This document shows positions 57,106 through 64,000 of a DNA stretch of 64,000 bases, in pieces; positions within the stretch are counted from its first letter, which is position 1; every line of letters begins with the position of its first letter. The stretch comes from Corylus avellana. Lineage: Eukaryota; Streptophyta; Magnoliopsida; Fagales; Betulaceae. The notes under the pieces were generated by a model, which was given only the letters and a program-made list of their open reading frames with translations, had not been told where the DNA came from and searched no databases. Location: NCBI RefSeq assembly GCF_901000735.1, contig NC_081541.1, forward strand, positions 39,452,446 to 39,516,445. Reading direction: 5' to 3'. A program made the position numbers and the translations under genes.

Positions 57106-57400
57106 ACTGTTTTAAGATTCATCCCAAAAAAAAAATTATTATTTTAAGAGCATGCAACCAAACTTGGGAATTTAGAACCGGTGGCGGTAGAGGATGCAGC
57201 TGATCTTAGTGGGAATCTAGGGTCCGGCATATTGTCATAGATCGAAGGGAATGCACTTAAAATAGTATGAGGTTATTGTTTTAGAGCAACATGCCCTTTT
57301 AACACAATTAAGAATGAAAGTATATATATATATATATATATTTTAAAAAAGAAAAAGGTAAAAAATTGTTTTTAAGAGCCTGCCAAGATAAAAAGAATTT
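57013..57400. repeat. Second array of TTTTAAGAGCCGGCC-type units
   Basis: Starts with the same CACCAAAAGATAAA lead-in as 44579. Diverged units follow at about 57040 (CTTTAAGAGCCGGCCTAGAT), 57110, 57140 and 57365 (TTTTTAAGAGCCTGCCAAGAT). Interrupted by AT microsatellites and unrelated sequence. Confidence 0.7.
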
Positions 57401-57706
57401 TTCTTTAACTTTTAATATCAAAGAATTGTTTTTTAATTTTTTTTTCTACAGATTTCTATCATCTTAAACGAAAAATAAGTTATATAAGTTGTATGAGATA
57501 AAATAATTGAATTCATGATTGTATTAAATTTGAAAGAAAAGAAAGGTGCACCAAACAAATAAAAGTTTGATTTGGCCCCATGTGATCGATCACATGAAAT
57601 TGAAGTGCAGGAAAGTCGCATGTAATTCCATGTTTTACCAAATAAACAAGCACCCACTTTCTTTTATTTTAAGTAATTTTTAAATGTAATAATGTATGTG
57701 TACAGG

Positions 57707-58016
57707 TTATTACAAAAAAAAAAAAAAAAAGTTTCTTTTTTGAAACATTTTTTCCACTGTTACTGTACATCTATTTCTCCATGGCTTTTTTGAAAGTTTG
57801 TTTAGATGCTTTATTGGAGTTTTCATACTCTCGATGGTTATGTCCATGAGATTGGGCCGCGGCAATGATTTTTTTGAGCTGCATTCGCAGATGATTTTCA
57901 TCCTCACCTGTTTTGAGGAGTTTGTAGTTTGTTTGGATTGAGTTTTTCTGTCTTTGTTTTGTCCTGTAACTTTCTTTTGCTTCAATGGTTATTAGTTTAT
58001 TACCCAAAAAAAAAAG
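57707..58016 (+). mobile_element. Small retroposon with A tail and 13-bp TSD
   Basis: About 310 bp ending in an A run (about 58006-58015), bracketed by GTATGTGTACAGG (57694-57706) and GTATGTGCACAGG (58017-58029), one mismatch. It has no tRNA-like boxes. It may be the 3' end of a LINE or a retroposed transcript. The minus-strand ORFs through it are probably incidental. Confidence 0.55.
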
Positions 58017-58838
58017 GTATGTGCACAGGGAAAGCATAGCAAAGTGAGGAGGGAGTTGCCTTTCTCCTTCCCCCTTCCCCCACCTTTTTCCTGCATTTAC
58101 CGTGGATCGATCAAAGTGCTTGTGTTACTTTTATCTAAAATTACTTTTAAATGGCTCTTCCAATGTTTAAAAAATCTCTTACATTGAATTAGCAAAAAAA
58201 AAATGTAAAATAGATATTTGATTAGAAGAGCTAAAAAAAAAAGCTAAATGTAGCAACACTTTTCAAGGGAGCTATTTTATTTTTCATTGTTTCTCTCACC
58301 TGTTTTCTCTTTTTCCTAAATCTTTTCCTACTTTTAATCTGCATGTTCTCTTTTTCTCAAAAATTTTCCCATTTTTCCTCGCATGTTCTCTTTTTTTCAA
58401 AATTTTCTTATTTTTAATAATATTTTAATAGAATAGATAGAAATATAACTAATCGGATGTAGAAACATTTAAAAATAGATTAGCTAAACTATATAAAAGT
58501 GAGTTTTAAGAAGCTATTTTACATAAAAATATGGTTCATCTATTGGGAATGCTCTTATAAACCAAGAAGGCTACAAACATAAAAAATGTTGAAATTTAAA
58601 AATAAAAATAAAAAAATTTGGTTTATTTAAAAATGTGGCAATTTCTTTCATTGGTTTGGGTTAGTCCCTTTTTGGCCTCCAAAGAAAAAATAAAATGATT
58701 TCTAAAACTGTAAAATATAAATGTTTGATTTACGTTCGTACGTAACCCTTCACACTCACAGCAAACACAAGTTCATTCTCAACTAGCTAATTCCATAGAC
58801 CCTTCACTTTTGAGCATTCCTTCACTCACCATCAGGAA

Positions 58839-61800
58839 ATGGCAGAACAACATCTCTTCGGCACTGCGGCGCTAATCATTCAGATCTTGGGCTCACTAGC
58901 TGCCAAAGAGATTGGACTGCTATTGGGTGTCCAAGATGAGCTTCAAAGGCTGACCAACACGTTTCAACAATCAAAGCTGTGCTTTTGGATGCAGAGGAGA
59001 AATAGGCTGCTGGAAACCTTGCAATCAGAGATTGGCTTGGAAAGCTAAATGATGCAATTTTTGATGCGGATGACTTCCTAGATGTTGTTTCCACTGAAGC
59101 TCTAAATTAAAAAGGGAAATAATGACCCGTAATAAGAAGGTCAAACAGGTACGCATTTTCTTTTCCAAAACTAACCAATTTGCCTTTCGTCTTAAAATAG
59201 CCCATAAGATTAAGGCCATTAGAGAGAGGTTAGATGCTATCGATGCCGATAGGCAGGGATTCCACTTGGAAGTACGTCATATGGAGACACGAGTCGGGGG
59301 AAGCAGGGGTAACACTCATTCTTTTGTACGTGCGGATGCTGTTATTGGTCAAGACGATGATAAGAAAACTATTATAGACCATCTACTGGACTCCAACGTT
59401 GAAGACAATGTTTCAATCCTTCCAATTGTTGCCATCGGTGGATTAGGAAAGACTACACTAGCTCAAAATGTGGGTATGTGTCTCTGATCCCTTCCATGTT
59501 AAAAATATTGTTGAAAAAATATTAGAGGCAACAATAAAGACGAAACCAAAAGCCGTTGAAATGGATACATTGATAGGTAAATTTAAAGAACAAATTGATG
59601 GAAAGAAATACTTGCTCGTGTTGGATGATGATCAAGCAAAATGGTCTAAATTGAAAGAAGTGTTGATGGGTGGTGCAAAAGGCAGTAGAATATTAGTGAC
59701 TACACGTAGTGAAAAGGTTGCAAGGGTTACCGGAACAGTTGAGTCATATTTCTTATGGGGATTAGGGGAACACGCTTCATGGTCTTTATTTAAGCAAATG
59801 GCTCTTGAGAAAGGACAAGAACCGGAGGAGAATTTAAGAATTGTAGCAATTGGGAGGGAGATCCTAGAAAAGTGTTCAGGTGTCCCACTGGCCATAGGAC
59901 AATTGGAAGCTTATTACGCTTCAAAAATTCAGAAGCAGAGTGGTTGTCTTTTAAGAAGAATGAACTCTAAAAAATATCCCAGAATGAAAATGATATCTTG
60001 CCAATGTTGAAACTAAGTCATGATCATCTTCCTTCACATTTGAAGCACTGCTTTGCATATTGCAGTTTGTATCCAAAAGATTATTGGATTTGTAGATCAA
60101 GACTGATTCAACTTTGGATCGCACAAGGGTTTGTCAAGTTATCTGATCAAAACCAATGCTTGGAAGATGTTGGTAATGAGTATTTTATGGATCTGCTTTG
60201 GAGATCATTATTTCATGAAGCTAAAATGGATGAATTTGGTAACGTAATTGGATGCAAAATGCATGACCTCATGCATGATCTTTCCATATCAGTGGCAGGA
60301 TCGATGATCACCACATTAGATGATAATAAGAGACACGTTGATGAAAAAACTCGTCATGTATCAATTGTTGGTTACGATATTGACGCTTTATCAATTAAAA
60401 CTTCATTGTGTAAAGCAAGTAGGATAAGAACATTTCTTTGTCGTCCTACTTCCAACAACTTTTGGGGTGAGTCAGATTGTGATGCAATTTTTTCAAGTTC
60501 CAAGTTATTGCGTGTGTTGGGCCTGCATGAGAGAAATCTTGATTTTTTTCCAAGCTCTATTGAGAAGTTGAAGCATTTAAGACATCTTGATCTTTCTTGG
60601 AACCACAATCTCAAGAAGCTACCAAATTCTATAACCAGGTTGCAGAATTTGCAAACACTAACACTCTCATTTTGTGATGAGCTTGTAGAATTGCCGAGAG
60701 ACATTAAAAGGTTAGTCAATCTCAGGCATCTTGAGATAGATGGATGTTATCAGTTGACTTATATGCCATGTGGATTTGGGAAATTAACTAATCTTCAGAC
60801 TTTAACGAACTTTGTGGTTGACAAGGATCTTCTCTCTAGGCATAGCAGTGCGTTAACAGAACTAAACGGACTAAATAACCTAAGAGGAAAGTTTGATATT
60901 GAAAATATGAGACGTGGGAAAGATGCTATATCAGAATGTAAGGCTGCAAATTTAAAGGAGAAACAACATCTTCATGCTTTGGATTTTCGGTGGAGTATTG
61001 AAGGAGGTGTCAATGATACAGACGTTACTATTGATGATGAAGTATTATTGGAAGTCCTCCAACCACACCCAAATCTGAAACAACTTTGTTTAAAAGGCAA
61101 TTGCAGTTCAAGGTTTCCGAGTTGGCTTTTGTCACTTACAAATCTTGTTACATTTGATTTATGGAAGTGTACAAAATGCCAATATCTACCATTCTTGAGT
61201 CAACTGCCTTCGCTCAAGTATCTCTCTCTTTCACATTTGGATGCTATGGAGTACATATCAGTCGATTGTGATAGCAAAGAGTTCTCTTCCTTTTTCCCAT
61301 CCCTCAAGTATATCCGGCTGAATCGTTGCCATAATCTCAAGGGGTGGTGGAGGAGGGGGGATTTATCTATGGAGGTCAATAGTGATAGTCATAATTCCGT
61401 TGAAATAATGGAGCATCCTTTGCTCTGTTCCTTTCCTCGTCTTTCACCATTAAAGATCTGGAATTGCCCAATGTTGACTTCCATACCAATATTTCCACAT
61501 CTTGAAGAACAGTTGGACCTAGAGAATGTTAACTGGAAGCCATTGGAACAGACAATGATGATGAATATGGTAGCACTACAAAGCCCAATGTCAACAACAA
61601 TACCCTCTTCTTCATCCACTCCTCTCAAAATTGAAGTCTATACAGCTGGTTTCCATTGTGGATCTAGAAATTCTGCCAGAGGAGTGGTTGAAAAACCTCA
61701 CCTCTCTCGAGTCTTTAAAAATAGGGAACTGCAATAGATTATATTCTCTCTCCCCAAGTATACAACATCTTACTGCCCTTCAAGATCTGAATCTTTATAA

Positions 61801-62189
61801 ATGTCTTGAGCTCGAGCTAGCCAATGATGAGGATGGAATGCAATGGAAAGGCCTTAAGAGCCTCCACTCTCTTCTTTTCTCAAGTCTTCGAAAACTGGTG
61901 TCTCTCCCTTTGGGGCTTCAAAAGGCGACCACTCTACAATTAAAGGCTTTACATTTCAAATTGTGAAAACTTGACGGCTATACCAGAGTGGATCCACAAC
62001 TGCACATCACTTGAAGTGTTTGAAATTAGTGGATGCTCTAGTTTGACATCACTTCCCGAAGGAATGCGTAGCCTAACGTCTTTGCATAGGCTAAAAATTA
62101 AGAACTGTCCCATCTTATTGCAAAGATTCGAGAGAGAAGCGGGGGTGGATTGGGCCAAGATTGCTCACATCCCAAAGTTAGAATTATAG
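58839..62189 (+). pseudogene. CC-NB-ARC-LRR receptor pseudogene (locus E)
   Basis: Starts MAEQHLFG at 58839. Lesions in order: a 1-nt frameshift at about 58960; TAG at 59003-59005 after DAEEK, the same codon as in locus D; stops near 59106-59122; a 44-bp deletion at 59466 removing the sequence between the P-loop and RNBS-A; a 12-nt deletion in kinase-2 (LDDDQAKW); a 1-nt loss after GVPLAI (about 59895); a frameshift at about 61625; and another at about 61945. P-loop, RNBS-B, RNBS-D (CFAYCSLYPKDY), KMHDLMHDLS and most LRRs (60480-62180) are still readable. It ends at 62189 without the locus-B tail, although tail-exon sequence with a stop is recognisable near 62355-62400. It is the most decayed of the long copies. 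Confidence 0.94.
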
Positions 62190-63904
62190 CATCTGCGTCA
62201 ACAGAGAAAATTCAAAAATCCATGCATCTTTGACAGATCCAGGTATATATTTATAATTTTATCTTAATTCTTCTTGGAAATTTAAGTATCCACCTTCTTC
62301 ACCATCATTTTCTTCGTTTTTCTCTTTCAGTATCTCTTGGTTTGTTAAATTTTAGATGTAGAGTAGCCGAACCAGCTAAAGCATACAAGAAATGAAGGAT
62401 TTGGAGTATATTAAAAAAATATATATAGGGCCCTAAATTCATTATTCTTCACACATCAGGAGAAAGAATTAGTCTCTATTCTTGCTCTTCCCACCACTTC
62501 ATTGGTGTCATCTCAAACAAAAGATAGTAACTCAAGTCGCTCATCAAGACTTTGCCTACCCCTACTCCATGGTGTGAGTTGTGCTGGACAGGAGGATTGG
62601 GAGCTAACTGGTGGGACGAAGCCCAGATTGGCCTCTACACGGGAATTGGTATCCAATTTTTCTTCTCTATTTCTCTCTGTTGTTTGGTTTTCTTAGATTT
62701 TGGTTTTTTGTCCTACATTTCAGCATTTGCGAGCGAGGAAAAGGCAGGTTGTTGTTGTTGTTGTTGGTTCCAAACAGAAAAAGTTGTACATAAGTGTATC
62801 GAATGATGATTTTGCAAGTATCAATGAAGATAAGTTGGCCTTCCAATTGCCTAGGGGATTACTAATGACCTAAGCCATTGTATAGGCCAAAGTTATGTTG
62901 ATGACATTGAACATCATTGGACATTTTCCAATGGTTTTTCCATATGCTCCAAAAGGCTTTATGCATAGCTCTTAATTCGTTTTCATAACCATTTGTTTGA
63001 TAACCAACATTGTCTCGAGAAATAAAGAGCCAAGTTAATTGTTTACCTTTTGGCCTACTTTCGCCTTCCTCATAACGTTGCTTTTTGTGACAAGATTTTA
63101 CAAATATTTTCAATTTAGTGATGTACTTAATTGTTTGTGTATATTGGTAGCTTTTCTTGGCACTGAAACTAAGATAATGGGGCCTGCATCTATATATGCA
63201 CCACTCTCTCTTTCACTCTCTTTCGATTGATTTGGTAGACTGAAAAGATTATGAATTTTGACTAGATTCTAAATTGTTGAGATTACTCAGAGTTATCCAT
63301 CCACAATCAAGTATATATATTTTTTCTTGTGATTTTTTTTTTTCCACAGCACTGAGGTTGATGTTTCACCCAAATTATGGAGAGCTTTTCAACCGATTTC
63401 AATTTCCAATGAGCCACAACATGTTCTTGGCTGGCACTTTGAATTAAAAAGTTTTCCTAGTGAATTATGATATGGTTGTGGTCTCACTTTATTTAACATG
63501 TTAGGTACAAAGGCAGTGTCCACTTCAAGTCTTATTAATCTTGAACTTCTTTGAATGAAAATAAAACTTTCTTGTCAATGATTGGGATTGAGTGTTAATT
63601 AACATGGTTGTTTGAGCCAAGACTCAAGCTTTGAGCTCAGGTTTCCATGATTTTGTCATATATTCATGATATTGCTAATTTCTTATCATTCTGGTCAATA
63701 TTAACAATATGGCCATACAGGAAAAAAAGTAGCAGAAGAATGTTGAAGCATACTACAAAAAAAGCAGCAGCATAAAGCCAAACATTGTTCTTGATTGAAT
63801 TTGATCCGAGAGCTACATGATCTCATTTGAAGCCAAACATATTGTTCCTAATTGTTGTGATTGAAGAATTGGCGAGTGACATTATAAAATTGCAAGTGAG
63901 GCTT
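62190..63904 (+). repeat. 3'-flank module of locus E
   Basis: 62225-62400 keeps remnants of the locus-B intron and tail exon. 62450-62740 is the subfamily 3' UTR-like block. 63115-63260 matches the flanks of loci 1, B, F and C. 63350-63470 holds the terminal-exon-like relic with acceptor and stop, and 63660-63880 the repeated hydrophobic segment (inverted). No intact gene; ORFs at 62502-62806 run through UTR-like repeat. Confidence 0.75.
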
Positions 63905-64000
63905 TGATTTATATGCCATGTGGAATATGTGGATTGGAGAAACTGACTAATCTTCTGACATTATCAAAATTGGTGGTCCGCACCAGTTCTCTTTCTAGCC
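63905..64000 (+). pseudogene. LRR relic at window edge
   Basis: Reads YMPCGI, then a KLTNLLTLSKLVVR-like segment typical of these receptors, within otherwise noncoding flank. It is the reverse match of 9029-9125. It may continue beyond the window. Confidence 0.65.

Larger units (their letters stand above)
56704..58838. other. Intergenic region upstream of locus E
   Basis: Holds a second TTTTAAGAGCCGGCC array (57013-57400), two (AT)n tracts (about 57066-57101 and 57321-57341), a small retroposon (57707-58016) and AT-rich DNA. The stretch 58140-58560, with GGCTCTTCCAATG-like and ATTGGGAATGCTCTT ends, looks like an old MITE but no TSD was found. The last part is the 5' leader of locus E. Confidence 0.55.

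Noticed and set aside
57710..58037. Two overlapping Lys-rich minus-strand frames
   Set aside because: They run against the direction implied by the A tail of the retroposon and match no family.
1..64000. CRISPR array, bacterial operon or organellar insertion
   Set aside because: Repeats here are TE- or duplication-derived with irregular spacing; gene structure and elements are those of a plant nuclear genome.

Overview
This is nuclear DNA from a plant, most likely a eudicot. It is AT-rich and intron-bearing, with plant-type CC-NB-ARC-LRR (CNL) immune-receptor genes, Ty1/Copia and LINE retroelements, hAT- and Mutator-type MITEs and a tRNA-derived SINE. One 100-N scaffold gap lies at 28768-28867. 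Nothing looks bacterial, organellar or viral.

The backbone is a decayed cluster of RGA-type CNL genes. Locus 1 (10354-13800, minus) is the only full-length uninterrupted receptor. Locus B (28869-30568, plus) is an open LRR half whose 5' part falls in the gap; it has a spliced C-terminal tail exon. Locus F (32250-32659, plus) is a C-terminal scrap. Loci C (37803-41254, minus), D (45440-47024, plus) and E (58839-62189, plus) are pseudogenes with stops, frameshifts and deletions. D and E share one nonsense codon. Loci 1 and C form one subfamily by their C-terminal ends; B, F and E form another by 3'-UTR and tail exon. Decayed copies of one 3'-flanking module follow loci 1, B, F, C and E, so receptor plus 3' flank duplicated together, often in inverted orientation.

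A second theme is a flavin-containing monooxygenase (FMO GS-OX-like) pseudogene present twice as an inverted duplication: 25684-28767 (arm A) and 46644-49698 (arm B). In both arms the FMO sits directly behind a CNL NB-ARC fragment cut just after its MHD motif. The FMO copies share one frameshift and each has private lesions. Arm A ends at the scaffold gap, so an assembly problem must be excluded.

Layout: 1-2.9 kb, intergenic with a tandem repeat; 2.9-4.5 and 14.8-16.6 kb, a direct segmental duplication carrying an argC-like pseudogene; 5.9-7.5 kb, the inverted partner of about 34.7-36.3 kb; 8.1-13.8 kb, locus 1 with its 3' module; 16.6-17.05 kb, an hAT MITE with perfect target-site duplication (TSD); 17.3-18.3 kb, the inverted partner of 33.0-33.8 kb; 18.3-20.6 kb, a degenerate LINE; 22.2-22.7 kb, orphan VAP27-like terminal exons; 24.4-28.1 kb, FMO copy A; 28.9-34.3 kb, loci B and F; 36.6-41.3 kb, locus C; 41.3-45.4 kb, MITEs, an AT-rich tandem array and a SINE; 45.4-49.7 kb, locus D plus FMO copy B; 49.7-50.5 kb, LINE fragment; 50.8-56.7 kb, a young Copia element with 307-bp LTRs and a 5-bp TSD; 57.0-58.0 kb, a second copy of the AT-rich array family and a small retroposon; 58.8-64.0 kb, locus E and its 3' module. 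No complete novel multi-gene system was found. The most unusual features are the repeated receptor-FMO chimera, the shared receptor stop codon, the receptor tail exon and a candidate gag/pol intron in the Copia element.
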